This document shows positions 1-15,035 of a stretch of 64,000 bases of DNA, piece by piece (within the stretch, counting starts at the first letter, position 1; each line of letters opens with the position of its first letter). The stretch is from an uncultured Opitutaceae bacterium. GTDB taxonomy: Bacteria; Verrucomicrobiota; Verrucomicrobiia; Opitutales; Opitutaceae. The position numbers were made by a program, and so were the translations under genes. The notes under the pieces are model-generated. The model was not told the DNA's origin, made no database searches, and saw nothing but the letters and a program-made list of their open reading frames with translations. The DNA lies in contig CAITEC010000029.1 in NCBI GenBank assembly GCA_903891325.1, positions 126,539 to 190,538 of the forward strand, in the 5' to 3' direction.

Positions 1-1479
1 CAGCTCCACGAGCTTTCCACCGTTGACGTCCGCCCCAAGGATTTCATCGCCGGCCAGGGGGACCTGGATCCGGTTTGGCAGCACCGTCCTCGCGCGGAGC
101 GCGGGCAACTGCGCCCGCAGCGTCGTTTCGCCGTCGGCAACGACCAGGTTCCCGTCCACCGCGCCGAAGTACTCCGTGATCCCGGTTGCCTTGCGGCCAT
201 TGATGGTGGTGGTGATCCGCATCGAGTCGAAGGCGGTCCCGTCGAGCTTGAGGGCGTCCTTCGTGAACGTGTTGTGTTGCTCGACCGCAATGGCGGATTT
301 GGCGGGCTTCAGGAGTCCGTCTGCCGGTAGGTTGAAGACCTGGGCGTCCTCAAAGTACTTGCGGGCCGCATCGCTGCCAACGTGTCCGGAGATGGCGTAG
401 AAATACCGGGGGCTCGCCGTGCGTGTCCGGCCATCCCGGGTGACCGAGACGTCGATATTGCCCGCTGCTCCGCCGTCGACCGAATCGCCTATCGCCAGGT
501 AGTCTGTCCTGAACGATTTCAGCTTCTCGGCAAAGGGCGGGTAATCGACGGCAATCAGCAAATCGAGCACGTGGTCCATGAGGTCCCGCTGGGCCGCCGG
601 GTTGTAGCGCGCGGCAAATGCAACCAGTGCGTCGCCCCGCACGAAGTCGGCCACCGCAGGCAGGGGACCGGGCGGGTAGCTGAGGGAATTGCCGATCGGC
701 GACCCGGGATTGAACTGGTACGACCCGGTGAGGGATATCCCCTTGTCGCCCAGGGTGAGCCCCGCGTCGATTGAGTGCAGTTGCGAGACGAGCGCGCAGA
801 CCACATCCAGATAGGCGAGCGCGGCCTTTCGCTTTGGCTCGGGCAGCGTCTCCAGCTTGGGCCTCAAAGCCTCCCGGACCTTCGCCTTGACCCGCTCGAC
901 GAGGCCGGGGGTCGCGCGAAACCACGCCCGGATGTCCTCTTCCTGCGGCTTTTCGAGCAGGGCGATGACGGCGTCCGGCGAGGCCAGCCTGGAAAAGTCC
1001 CCCTCGTGCTTTGCAAAAAGCGTCCAGTCCCCGTGCCGCGTGTGGGCAAGGTGCTGGGCGTTCGTGAGCAAATTCCACAGCTTTCCCTCCGTGTTCAGCT
1101 TGACGAAAAGGATGAATTTCGGGTCGGTGCGCGCGACGCCTGCGGGCCCGTCGAACAGGGGGGTGAAGGCCAGCCCCACGTTTGATCCGGTCGCGATCTC
1201 CGAGAATTCCGGGTAGCCGAAGGCCGTTGCCTGCATGAGAACGGCGCGCAGCATCGCGGCCTCCGGCACGCCGGCCATCAGCTTTTCCAGGTCCTGGTTG
1301 AGGAGCTTGGGATGGCGGATGCTGACAACCGCCTGGACGCCGGGAACCTCCGTCAGTTGCCCGGTGAACGGCTCGGGGCCGCCCGTCGCCGCGGAGAGCG
1401 TGGGAAGGCAGGCGAGCAGGAGGAGAACGGCGATTGAGGCTGAGCGGGCGGCCGGGGAGTGGCGTCGGGGGTGATTCAT
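1..1479 (-). CDS. Secreted hypothetical protein, 3' end runs off the window
   Basis: Open minus-strand frame from ATG at 1479 (MNHPRRHSPAARSASIAVLLLLACLPTLSAATGG..., signal-peptide-like) with no stop to position 1; missing from the ORF track because it is truncated. Confidence 0.75.
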   Translation of the reverse strand, partial: MNHPRRHSPAARSASIAVLLLLACLPTLSAATGGPEPFTGQLTEVPGVQAVVSIRHPKLLNQDLEKLMAGVPEAAMLRAVLMQATAFGYPEFSEIATGSNVGLAFTPLFDGPAGVARTDPKFILFVKLNTEGKLWNLLTNAQHLAHTRHGDWTLFAKHEGDFSRLASPDAVIALLEKPQEEDIRAWFRATPGLVERVKAKVREALRPKLETLPEPKRKAALAYLDVVCALVSQLHSIDAGLTLGDKGISLTGSYQFNPGSPIGNSLSYPPGPLPAVADFVRGDALVAFAARYNPAAQRDLMDHVLDLLIAVDYPPFAEKLKSFRTDYLAIGDSVDGGAAGNIDVSVTRDGRTRTASPRYFYAISGHVGSDAARKYFEDAQVFNLPADGLLKPAKSAIAVEQHNTFTKDALKLDGTAFDSMRITTTINGRKATGITEYFGAVDGNLVVADGETTLRAQLPALRARTVLPNRIQVPLAGDEILGADVNGGKLVEL

Positions 1480-1646
1480 ATTTGGGGAGCGAACCGCCCC
1501 TTTGATGGCAAACCAGCCCCCGGGGGTCGATTTTAATTGAAGTCCGCCCTGGACGGCATTTTGGGCGTAAATGCAAATTTCCGGCGTCCACTTTTCCCGC
1601 TTGCGACTCGTTTGGTCGGCGGCAACCCTCGGCGGGGTCCACGCCC

Positions 1647-4886
<3,240 letters not shown>

Positions 4887-4889
4887 CCC

Positions 4890-5756
4890 ATGGCGCCCTC
4901 CCGTTCATTGATCGCCCTCCTTCACGGGCCGGACAAGCCCGGCCTGGTGGCCCGCGTGGCCGGATGGATTTTCGAGCGGGGCGGCAACATCCTCCACGCC
5001 GACCAGCACAACGACCCGGAGGCCGGAGTGTTCTTCCAGCGGGTGGAGTGGGAGCCGCGCGCGGTCGCCCCCGGCCAGGCGCCGGGCGCCGAGGCGGCGG
5101 CATTTGCGCAGTTCGCCGCGACCCTGGGCATGGCCGCGCACGTCACCTCCGCGGCGGCCCGGCCGCGGGTCGCCCTCTTCGTCTCCAAGGCCGACCACTG
5201 CTTCCACGATCTGGCGCTGCGCTGGCGGGCCGGCGAGTTTGCCTGCGACATCGCCGCGGTCGTCTCCAACCACCCCGACCTGGCCGGGGCGGCCCGGACC
5301 TACGGGCTGCCCTTTCACCTGGTCCCGGTCACCCCCGCGACCAAGTCGGAGGCGGAGGCCCGGATCCTGGCGATCCTGCGGGAGGGCGGCGCGGAACTGG
5401 CGGTCCTCGCCCGCTACATGCAGGTGCTCTCCGCCGACTTCCTGAAGGCCTTCGGCCGCCCGGTCATCAATATCCACCACTCCTTCCTGCCCGCCTTTGC
5501 GGGGGGCCGGCCCTACCACCAGGCGCATGAGCGCGGGGTGAAGCTGATCGGGGCGACCGCGCATTACGCGACCGCGGAATTGGACGACGGCCCGATCATC
5601 CAGCAGGACGTCGTCCGGGTGACCCACCGCCACAGCGTCGAGGATCTTGTCCGCAAGGGACGCGACCTGGAGAAGATGGTCCTGGCCCAGGCGGTCCGCT
5701 GGCACCTGGAGAGCCGCGTGCTCGCCTACGGCCGCAAGACGGTTGTCTTCGATTGA
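4890..5756 (+). CDS. purU: Formyltetrahydrofolate deformylase
   Basis: N-terminal ACT-like region plus formyl-transferase motif INIHHSFLPAFAGGRPYHQAHERGVKLIGATAHYAT. Confidence 0.93.
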   Translation: MAPSRSLIALLHGPDKPGLVARVAGWIFERGGNILHADQHNDPEAGVFFQRVEWEPRAVAPGQAPGAEAAAFAQFAATLGMAAHVTSAAARPRVALFVSKADHCFHDLALRWRAGEFACDIAAVVSNHPDLAGAARTYGLPFHLVPVTPATKSEAEARILAILREGGAELAVLARYMQVLSADFLKAFGRPVINIHHSFLPAFAGGRPYHQAHERGVKLIGATAHYATAELDDGPIIQQDVVRVTHRHSVEDLVRKGRDLEKMVLAQAVRWHLESRVLAYGRKTVVFD

Positions 5757-5844
5757 ACGGCCGGCCCGGAGCCCAATTTCCATCATTTACACTGCCGGGG
5801 CCTTTTGCTCTGCTCTACCTCCCGCTCGAACAATCCCTCCCTTC

Positions 5845-6564
5845 ATGCCCCTGCGCCCGCCAACATCCAAGTCGAGTCAGTCCGCCGCCTCCGTGCCGGC
5901 CGTCCCCGCCGCCCCCTCGGCCGCCGATCTCGACCATCACCTGAAGAACTTCTGGGAGAAGTACAACCGGGTGATCTATGCCGTTTGCTGCGTCATCCTG
6001 GCCGCGATCCTTGTGAAGGGCGGATGGGACTATTTCGCCGGGCAGCGCGAGGCCGCCATCGGGAATGAATTTGTGGCCGCGGCGACGCCGGCCTCGCTGA
6101 AGGCCTTTGTCAGCGCGCACCCGGACCATCCCCTGGCGGGGGTGGCGGAGCTTCAGATGGCTGACGCGGCCTACAGCGCCAACCAGGTCGGCGAGGCGCT
6201 GGCCGGCTACGCCCAGGCCGCCGACATCCTCAAGACCGGCCCCCTCGCGGCCCGGGCCCGGCTCGGCCTGGCGATGGCGAAGATCCAGACCGGCAGGCAG
6301 GATGAGGGCGCCGCGGAGCTGCGCAGCCTCCTTGATGACGCCCAGGGCTACAAGACGATCCGTGCCGAGGCGGCCTACCACCTGGCAAGCCTCGCCGCGG
6401 CCGGCGGCCGGGCGGCCGAGCTCCAGGGCATTTCCACCCAGCTCATGCAGATGGATCCTGACGGCCCCTGGACCCAGCGCGTCTTCGCGCTCCAGGCCCA
6501 GCAGATGGCCGCCGCCGGTGACAAGCCGGCCATCGCGCCCATCGGCTCCGCGTCCAGGCCCTGA
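5845..6564 (+). CDS. TPR-like membrane-anchored protein (YfgM/Tetratricopeptide-like)
   Basis: Single N-terminal TM after a short cytosolic stretch, followed by helical repeats (HPLAGVAELQMADAAYSANQVGEALAGYAQAADIL). Confidence 0.65.
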   Translation: MPLRPPTSKSSQSAASVPAVPAAPSAADLDHHLKNFWEKYNRVIYAVCCVILAAILVKGGWDYFAGQREAAIGNEFVAAATPASLKAFVSAHPDHPLAGVAELQMADAAYSANQVGEALAGYAQAADILKTGPLAARARLGLAMAKIQTGRQDEGAAELRSLLDDAQGYKTIRAEAAYHLASLAAAGGRAAELQGISTQLMQMDPDGPWTQRVFALQAQQMAAAGDKPAIAPIGSASRP

Positions 6565-6580
6565 AGCGGCAGCCACGGCT

Positions 6581-7561
6581 ATGAAGGCGCCGATTTTCGT
6601 CCTGGAATTCGAGAAGCCGCTGGCCGAGCTGGCCCGCAAGCTCGACGAGCTGCGGCAACAGTCGATCGAGACCAACCAGGACCTGTCCAAGGAAATCAAG
6701 GAGGCCGAGGAGGCGATTTCCGACCTCCAGCGCAGCATCCACTCCAGCCTCACGCCCTGGCAGAGGGTCCAGATCGCCCGCCACGCCAAGCGTCCGCATT
6801 CGCTGGAATACGTCGATATCGTATTCGAGGGCTTCCAGGAGCTGCATGGCGACCGGCAGTTCAACGACGACCACGCGATGGTCGGGGGATTCGCGTTTTT
6901 TGAGGGCGAGGCGGTCATGGTTATCGCCCAGCAGAAGGGCCTGGGCACCAAGGAGCAGATCGCGCGCAACTTCGGGATGCCCCATCCTGAGGGATATCGG
7001 AAGGCACTGAGGATCATGCGCCTTGCCGAGAAGTTCGGGCTTCCGCTCTTCACCTTCATCGACACCCCGGGCGCCTTTCCCGGGATCGGCTCGGAGGAGC
7101 GGCACGTTTCGGAGGCGATCGCGGTCAACCTGCGCGAGATGTCGCTGCTGCGCGTCCCGACAATTTCCGTCGTCGTGGGCGAGGGCGGGTCGGGCGGGGC
7201 GCTGGGCATCGGGGTCACGGACCGGATGATCATCCTGGAGAACAGCTACTACTCGGTCATTTCGCCGGAGGGATGCGCGGCGATCCTGTGGAAGGACGGC
7301 GCCGCCGCGGGCCAGGCCGCCTCCGCGCTCAAGTTGAGCGCGCACAATCTCAAGGAACTGGGAGTGGTCGACGAGGTGATCGCCGAGCCGCTGGGCGGCG
7401 CGCACCTCGACCCGGAGTCGACCGCCGCCGCCCTGAAGGCGGCGCTTGGCAGGCACCTCAAGGAACTGCGCGCGCTCAGCGTCGAGAATTTGCTCCAGAC
7501 CCGCTACGACCGCTACCGCACCCTCGGGGTCTACGACGAGGCCGGCACGATAAGGAGCTGA
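6581..7561 (+). CDS. accA: Acetyl-CoA carboxylase carboxyltransferase subunit alpha
   Basis: LEFEKPLAELARKLDELR...LHGDRQFNDDHAMVGGFA...GTKEQIARNFGMPHPEGYRKALRIMRLAEKFGLPLFTFIDTPGAFPG. Confidence 0.97.
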   Translation: MKAPIFVLEFEKPLAELARKLDELRQQSIETNQDLSKEIKEAEEAISDLQRSIHSSLTPWQRVQIARHAKRPHSLEYVDIVFEGFQELHGDRQFNDDHAMVGGFAFFEGEAVMVIAQQKGLGTKEQIARNFGMPHPEGYRKALRIMRLAEKFGLPLFTFIDTPGAFPGIGSEERHVSEAIAVNLREMSLLRVPTISVVVGEGGSGGALGIGVTDRMIILENSYYSVISPEGCAAILWKDGAAAGQAASALKLSAHNLKELGVVDEVIAEPLGGAHLDPESTAAALKAALGRHLKELRALSVENLLQTRYDRYRTLGVYDEAGTIRS

Positions 7562-7574
7562 GAAAACGGACCGG

Positions 7575-8369
7575 TCAGTGCCGGACCGCCCGCCAGACGG
7601 CCAGGCAGGAGGCGATCAGCGCGGGGAGCTCGACCAGGGGAATCATGCTGTCGGCGTCGCTGATGGCGGAGGCCGGGTCCGGGTGGGTCTCGATAAAGAG
7701 CCCGTCGGCGCCGGCCGCGAGGGCCGCCCGCGCAAGCGGCGGCACGAATTCCCTCTGGCCGCCGCTCCGGCCGCCGGCGGCCCCCGGAAGCTGGACGCTG
7801 TGCGTCGCATCGAAGACCGTCGGGAGGCCGTTCTGGCGCATGATGGGAAAGGAGCGCATGTCCACGACCAGGTTCTGGTACCCGAAGGTCGTCCCCCGCT
7901 CCGTCTGCCAGATCTCCGCTGCGCCGCCCATGCGCAGCTTGCCCGTCACGTGCGCCATCTCCTGCGGGGAGAGGAACTGGCCCTTCTTCACGTTGACCGC
8001 CTTCCCCGTGGCCGCCGCGGCCAGGAGCAGGTCGGTCTGCCGGCAGAGGAAGGCGGGGATCTGGATCACGTCGCAGACCGCCGCGACCGCCGCCACCTGG
8101 GCGACCTCGTGCACGTCGGTGAGGATCGGGAAGCCGAAATCGCGCCGGATAAGGTCGAGCAGCGCGAGGCCTGCCTCGAGCCCGAGGCCCCGCTTGCCCG
8201 CCCCGGAGGTCCGGTTGGCCTTGTCGAACGAGCCCTTGAAGACGATGCGCAGCTCCGGATGCAGCCTTCCGATCGCCCGAAGGTTCTCGGCCACCGTGCG
8301 GCTCACCGCCTCGCTCTCAAGCGAGCAGGGCCCGGCGATCAGGAGGAGCTTGGCGGGGTCGAAGATCAT
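7575..8369 (-). CDS. kdsA: 3-deoxy-8-phosphooctulonate synthase
   Basis: [11 protein letters not shown]...[15 protein letters not shown]...[28 protein letters not shown]. Confidence 0.95.
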   Translation of the reverse strand: MIFDPAKLLLIAGPCSLESEAVSRTVAENLRAIGRLHPELRIVFKGSFDKANRTSGAGKRGLGLEAGLALLDLIRRDFGFPILTDVHEVAQVAAVAAVCDVIQIPAFLCRQTDLLLAAAATGKAVNVKKGQFLSPQEMAHVTGKLRMGGAAEIWQTERGTTFGYQNLVVDMRSFPIMRQNGLPTVFDATHSVQLPGAAGGRSGGQREFVPPLARAALAAGADGLFIETHPDPASAISDADSMIPLVELPALIASCLAVWRAVRH

Positions 8370-8388
8370 CGCGGAGGGCTCTCCGGGC

Positions 8389-10044
<1,656 letters not shown>

Positions 10045-10212
10045 CTATTTGAGCAGAAATTTCGCGGCCGCGATGGCGCAGGCAGCGATGGCGGCCACGA
10101 TCACCAGCCACATGAGCCACTTGACGGCCTTTAACAGGATCCACACCAGGATCCCCGCGGCGGCCACGCCGCAGGCGATCAGCAGCCAGGGGGGCCAGTC
10201 GGGGAGGGGCAT
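10045..10212 (-). CDS. Small (55 aa) hydrophobic membrane protein
   Basis: MPLPDWPPWLLIACGVAAAGILVWILLKAVKWLMWLVIVAAIAACAIAAAKFLLK, two hydrophobic stretches, sits between pyrG and the PfkB gene. Confidence 0.5.
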   Translation of the reverse strand: MPLPDWPPWLLIACGVAAAGILVWILLKAVKWLMWLVIVAAIAACAIAAAKFLLK

Positions 10213-10350
10213 GCCGAAGGAGAACAGGTGCGGGCCCGGAGGGAAAGGCCGGAGTGCATTTGGTTTGCCCAGCCCGGGACGCCGTCCACATTCGCTGCTC
10301 GTCGAGAGGGACAGCACCCTCCCGCTCGCAACCCGTCTTCCCGTTATCCA

Positions 10351-11304
10351 ATGAGCGCCTCCCGCACCCCGTCCCCCGGTCCCTATCCCCGCAACGCCCG
10401 CGCCGCCCTGATCGTCGGCTCGGTCGCGATCGACAGCGTGGCAACGCCCGCTGCCGAGCGGAAAAACATCCTCGGTGGGGCGGCCAGCTACGCCTCGATT
10501 GCCGCGAGCTACTTCGCGCCGACCCGGCTCCTGGGAATCGTGGGAGGGGACTTCCCCCCGGCCTTCCTCCGGCGGCTCCGGAGGCACGGCATCGACCTGA
10601 CCGGGCTGCGAATCGACCCGGCCGGCCGCACCTTCTACTGGTCCGGCCGCTACCGGGAAAACTTCGAGGGCCGCGACACCCTCGAGGTCCAGCTCAACGT
10701 CTACGAGAAGTTCTCCCCGGAGATCCCCCCGGCCTACCGCGACACAGACTTCGTGATGCTCGGGGCGATCCAACCCGCGCTCCAGGCCGCCGTGATCGAC
10801 GGATTCGCCCGTCGGCCCCGCTATATCGTGGCCGACACCTTCGACCTGTGGATTCACACCAGCCGCCCCGAGCTCGAGGCGTTGCTGAAGCGGATCGACC
10901 TTTTTGTCATCAACGAGGAGGAGTCGCTCCTGCTCACCGGCGAGCGCAACCCGGTCCTCGCGGGCCGGAAGCTGCGGAAAATGGGTCCGCGCTCGGTCGT
11001 CATCAAGAAGGGCGCGCACGGCTCCCTGCTCTTCCACCGCGACGGCTACTTTGCGATCAGCTCCTATCCGGTCACCCGGCTCGTCGACCCCACGGGGGCC
11101 GGGGACAGCTATGCCGGGGCCCTGACCGGCTACCTTGCATCGGTCAACCGGACCGACTTCGCGGCGCTCAAGCAGGCCGTGGTCTACGCGACCGCCGCGT
11201 CGAGCCTGACCGTGGAGAGCTTCAGCGTGGACCGCCTGTCGGCCGCCGGCCGAAAGACGATCAACGCCCGGTACGCCGCCCTGCGCGAGATCACGCGGTT
11301 CTGA
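10351..11304 (+). CDS. PfkB-family carbohydrate/nucleoside kinase
   Basis: GGAASYASIAASYF and C-terminal DPTGAGDSYAGALTGYLA PfkB signature. Confidence 0.9.
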   Translation: MSASRTPSPGPYPRNARAALIVGSVAIDSVATPAAERKNILGGAASYASIAASYFAPTRLLGIVGGDFPPAFLRRLRRHGIDLTGLRIDPAGRTFYWSGRYRENFEGRDTLEVQLNVYEKFSPEIPPAYRDTDFVMLGAIQPALQAAVIDGFARRPRYIVADTFDLWIHTSRPELEALLKRIDLFVINEEESLLLTGERNPVLAGRKLRKMGPRSVVIKKGAHGSLLFHRDGYFAISSYPVTRLVDPTGAGDSYAGALTGYLASVNRTDFAALKQAVVYATAASSLTVESFSVDRLSAAGRKTINARYAALREITRF

Positions 11305-11308
11305 GGTT

Positions 11309-12103
11309 TCAGTACTCGAGGCGCGAGAATCGCCATTCGCACCAGAGTTGACCGGCGAAGGCTGCGACCAGGATGAGGAGCCAATACAGGGGCTGGTTGG
11401 CCGCAAATGAGAGGAAGACCTGCTTGCCGAACGACATCGCGCCCAGCGTGCGCGTCAGCGGCGGGATATACGGGGCCGCCAGGGGCCCAAAGGCCAGGAC
11501 ACTGAACACCAGCCAGAAGACAAAGCGCCGGTATTTGAACCGGTGAATGGCGTAGATGAGAATCTGGACCGCGGCGGCGACCGCCAGCATTGACCAAAGG
11601 TGCCACGCGGCGAACAGTACTTTTCCATTGGGGACGAAGACGAGGTTTGGAAAGTCGGGCATGGTGGTAACCGCGGAACTTCCGGGAATGTGGCTGAGGC
11701 ACAGGAGCCCGACCTCCCTTGAATAGGGGGCGACATTCAGCCCCGGGCTCTGCTGCGCGATCAGCAGCATGGCGGCTGGTCCGATCAGGACGATGAAGAG
11801 GAAAAAGGCGGTCCTGGCCCGAGCGACCACGTTCCTGTTTAACGCCCGTGTCAGCAGGTAATCTGTGCCGTATCCGAGAGACGGACCCTGGGGTGCCATT
11901 GCGAGGAACTCGGGCGCCAACATCAGGCATCCGTAGATGCCGACCAGGAACAGATTCGGACTCGCGATGAGAAGGTCCAGGGAGGGGTGGGGACCGTGCA
12001 TCCAAATGAGGGGGAAGCAGAAGATAAGTGAAATGACGAGGAAGCCCGGATAGGCTGCGAATTGCCCCTTCACGAGGGCCCAGAGTTGTTTGGTCGGGTT
12101 CAT
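11309..12103 (-). CDS. ABC transporter permease (GntR-ABC module 1)
   Basis: Multi-TM protein directly after the ABC ATPase gene. Confidence 0.75.
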   Translation of the reverse strand: MNPTKQLWALVKGQFAAYPGFLVISLIFCFPLIWMHGPHPSLDLLIASPNLFLVGIYGCLMLAPEFLAMAPQGPSLGYGTDYLLTRALNRNVVARARTAFFLFIVLIGPAAMLLIAQQSPGLNVAPYSREVGLLCLSHIPGSSAVTTMPDFPNLVFVPNGKVLFAAWHLWSMLAVAAAVQILIYAIHRFKYRRFVFWLVFSVLAFGPLAAPYIPPLTRTLGAMSFGKQVFLSFAANQPLYWLLILVAAFAGQLWCEWRFSRLEY

Positions 12104-12112
12104 GGCGGTTCC

Positions 12113-12994
12113 TTAGTTGCTGGAGAGTTCGACGAAGATGTCCTCGAGACCCAGGATGCGGGTCTCCTGCCGGCACGACCACCGTGCGGCGAGGCTCTCG
12201 GGCGTGACGCCCGAATTGGTTCGCAGGGTCATGACGATTTCGTCCTTTCCCCGGACCGTCCGGAAGCTCTGGGGGATACCCGCTGTCGGCAGCGCGCCGC
12301 TGAACCCGAAAAAGCGAACCTGGCGGATCGAGTCCTTGAGCGTGTCGAGCGGTTCGCTCACACGGAGCGCGCCATTGGCGAGGATGCCCACCTGGTCGGC
12401 CACCCGCTCCACGTCGCCGAGGATGTGGGTGGACATGAGGACGGTGCAGCCGCAGTCGCGAATGAGGGTGAGGATGTCGTCGAGGACCTCCCGCCGTGCG
12501 ATGACATCAAGGTTGGCCGCCGGTTCGTCCAGGAGCAGGACCTTCGGCCGCGGGGCGATAGCCATGATGAAGCCGAGGATGCGCTGGCTCCCCTGTGAGA
12601 GGGTGGAGAAGCGCTTCTCGACCGACAGGCCGTATTTGCCGACCAGGGACTCGGCGAGCGATGCGTCCCAGGTCGGATAGAGATCGCGGCCCAGGTTGAG
12701 GACGGCCCGCACCTTCGACCGCGGGGGAATCGCGAGCCTCTCGGGCAGATAGCCGAGCCACTCGCGTTCCGCGGCGCCCATGGAGAACGGATCGATGTCG
12801 AGGATCCGAGCCGTCCCCGAATCCGGTCTGATGAGCCCGGCCAGCATCCGGAGAGCGGTTGTCTTGCCCGCCGCGTTCCGTCCCAGGAAGCCGTAGATGC
12901 TCCCGGCCTGCACGTTCAGGGTCAGGTTCTTGATGACGGGCACGCCGCGAAAGGAGCGGCTGGCGTCCTGGAGCTGGATTGGTATCGGGTTCAT
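12113..12994 (-). CDS. ABC transporter ATP-binding protein (module 1)
   Basis: Walker A GRNAAGKTTALRML, Walker B KVLLLDEPAANLD. Confidence 0.93.
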   Translation of the reverse strand: MNPIPIQLQDASRSFRGVPVIKNLTLNVQAGSIYGFLGRNAAGKTTALRMLAGLIRPDSGTARILDIDPFSMGAAEREWLGYLPERLAIPPRSKVRAVLNLGRDLYPTWDASLAESLVGKYGLSVEKRFSTLSQGSQRILGFIMAIAPRPKVLLLDEPAANLDVIARREVLDDILTLIRDCGCTVLMSTHILGDVERVADQVGILANGALRVSEPLDTLKDSIRQVRFFGFSGALPTAGIPQSFRTVRGKDEIVMTLRTNSGVTPESLAARWSCRQETRILGLEDIFVELSSN

Positions 12995-13000
12995 GGGTTT

Positions 13001-13384
13001 TCAGTCCTGGGGTTTGAGTTTCCGAAATTTTTCCGCGAGGAGCGCCTGGACCTCCGCTTCGCCGATGCCCAGGTGGATCGCCTCCGAAGCGAGCTGCTCC
13101 AGGGCCGGGTCGAGCTGCGCCCGCCGTGCGTCCATCTTCAGGGTGGGGGACTGCCCGGACACATAGGTTCCGATCCCCCGCCTGGTCTCGACCAGCCCGT
13201 CCCGCTCGAGGATCTGGTACACTTTCGCCACTGTGAGCGGGTTGACATGCAATTCCGCGGAGAGGTCTCGAACCGACGGCAACTGTGTCCCCTGCGTGAG
13301 CTGTCCCGTCAGGATGCGCTGCCGAATCTGCTGGTGCAGCTGAACGTAGAGGGGAACGCCACTGGATGGATTGAGGAGAAACAC
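13001..13384 (-). CDS. GntR-family (YtrA-like) transcriptional regulator (module 1)
   Basis: PLYVQLHQQIRQRILTGQLTQGTQLPSVRDLSAELHVNPLTVAKVYQILERDGLVETRRGIGTYV; GTG start. Confidence 0.93.
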   Translation of the reverse strand: MFLLNPSSGVPLYVQLHQQIRQRILTGQLTQGTQLPSVRDLSAELHVNPLTVAKVYQILERDGLVETRRGIGTYVSGQSPTLKMDARRAQLDPALEQLASEAIHLGIGEAEVQALLAEKFRKLKPQD

Positions 13385-13425
13385 GGTGTATTGCTGTAGT
13401 ATTACACTAAGTTATCCTCTGTCAA
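13385..13425 (-). promoter_or_regulatory. Promoter/operator of the GntR-ABC module 1
   Basis: On the minus strand a perfect TTGACA (13420-13425), then an imperfect inverted repeat GTGTAATACTACAGCAATACAC (13386-13407) abutting the GTG start. Confidence 0.65.
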
Positions 13426-13512
13426 TAGGGAAGTGCGGCTAGTCGAAGCGGTGCATTTAGGCTTCGCTATGCCGCCCTTTTCTCGGGACAATCAGGCGTA
13501 ACCCTTTCCTCG

Positions 13513-14940
13513 ATGGCCGTCTCTGCAAACATCTATTCCAAGTACGCTTGGTCGCAGATCAAGCGACAGGCCCCGCCAAAGCGTCCCGCGGGCGAGAGGG
13601 TGGGTGACTATCGGGAGATTTACTCTGAGTACGATGAGGATGTCGTCCGGGAGCAGGCAGCCCGCTGCCTGCAGTGTCCAAACCCCCTGTGCCGCGAAGG
13701 GTGTCCGCTCGCCAATCGCATCCCCGAGTGGATGGCGCTGACCGCCGAGGGGCGCTTCATCGAGGCCGCGGAACTCTCGCGCCAGACCAGCAATTTGCCC
13801 GAGGTGTGCTCGAGGGTCTGCCCCCAGGAAAGGCTGTGCGAGGGCAGTTGCATCCTCAACTACCGGGGCGACCCGGTCTCAATCGGTGGCGTCGAGCGCT
13901 TCATCAACGAGTACGCCTTTGCCCATGGCGCCGTCACGGCGGTGCCGGCGGATCCAAATGGATTCCGTGTGGCCGTTATCGGCTCCGGGCCGGCGGGGAT
14001 CGCCTGCGCGGACCAGCTGGCGGGCCTCGGTTACGCGGTCACCGTCTACGAGTCGCAGATGCTGCCCGGAGGCCTGCTCGTCAACGGCATCCCCTCGTTC
14101 AAACTTGAGAAGCGCATCGTCGAGCGCCGGCTCGATCTCCTGGCCAAGCGCGGCGTTGTCTTCCGCCTGGGCGTGGCCGTCGGTCGCGACATCACGCTGG
14201 CCGAGGTGCGGGGCACCCATGATGCGGTCTTCCTGGGACACGGGGCACAGAAGCCCAAGGACGCGGGGGTTCCCGGCGAAACCCTTGGGGGCGTCGAGAA
14301 GGCACTCCCGTTCCTGATCCAAAAAAACGTGGCTTCCGACCTCCTGTCCATTCCGCCGGTGGACGTGAAAGGCAAGAATGTGGCCGTCCTGGGAGGCGGG
14401 GATACGGCCATGGATTGTCTTCGGACGGCGCTGCGCGCGGGAGCGAAGGCTTCGGTCTGCATCTATCGCAGGGACCTCGCGAACATGCCCGGCAGCCGGA
14501 AGGAATATGCCAATGCCGTTGAGGAGGGTGCCCAGTTCAAGTTTCTCACCAACCCGGTTGCCATCATCGACGATGGATCGGGAAACGTCAGCGCGGTCCA
14601 ATGTGTTCAGATGGAACTGGGTCAGCCCGATGCCTCTGGGCGCAGGAAGCCCCGTGCCGTCAAGGGTTCGGAATTCACGGTGCCGGCCGACATCCTGATC
14701 GTCGCCTACGGATTTGAACCGGTGGACTTTCCGGGCGACAGCGAGTTTGCCGCGATCAAGCTCAATGAGTGGGGCGGCATCGTAGTCGATTCATCCGGCA
14801 TGACCTCCCTTCCGGGCGTATTTGCCGGGGGCGATTCGTCCCGCGGGCCCAGCCTGGTGGTTCATGCCATCCGGGATGCCCGCCTGGCTGCCGGTGGTAT
14901 CCACCAATACCTCGCGGCGCGGAAAACTGCTGTCGCCTGA
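13513..14940 (+). CDS. gltD: Glutamate synthase small (NADPH) subunit-type oxidoreductase
   Basis: RCLQCPNPLCREGCPLANRIPEW...VCSRVCPQERLCEGSCIL cysteine clusters plus two dinucleotide-binding motifs (VIGSGPAGIACADQLAGLG, VLGGGDTAMDCLRTALR). Confidence 0.92.
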   Translation: MAVSANIYSKYAWSQIKRQAPPKRPAGERVGDYREIYSEYDEDVVREQAARCLQCPNPLCREGCPLANRIPEWMALTAEGRFIEAAELSRQTSNLPEVCSRVCPQERLCEGSCILNYRGDPVSIGGVERFINEYAFAHGAVTAVPADPNGFRVAVIGSGPAGIACADQLAGLGYAVTVYESQMLPGGLLVNGIPSFKLEKRIVERRLDLLAKRGVVFRLGVAVGRDITLAEVRGTHDAVFLGHGAQKPKDAGVPGETLGGVEKALPFLIQKNVASDLLSIPPVDVKGKNVAVLGGGDTAMDCLRTALRAGAKASVCIYRRDLANMPGSRKEYANAVEEGAQFKFLTNPVAIIDDGSGNVSAVQCVQMELGQPDASGRRKPRAVKGSEFTVPADILIVAYGFEPVDFPGDSEFAAIKLNEWGGIVVDSSGMTSLPGVFAGGDSSRGPSLVVHAIRDARLAAGGIHQYLAARKTAVA

Positions 14941-15035
14941 ATAGGCCGCTCGCGCCTTTTGGCCAGTCCTTCAGGGTCCGACCGGCGGGGTCACATCTGG
15001 AAATCGGACATCCGTGGGGTCATATCCGATTCCAG

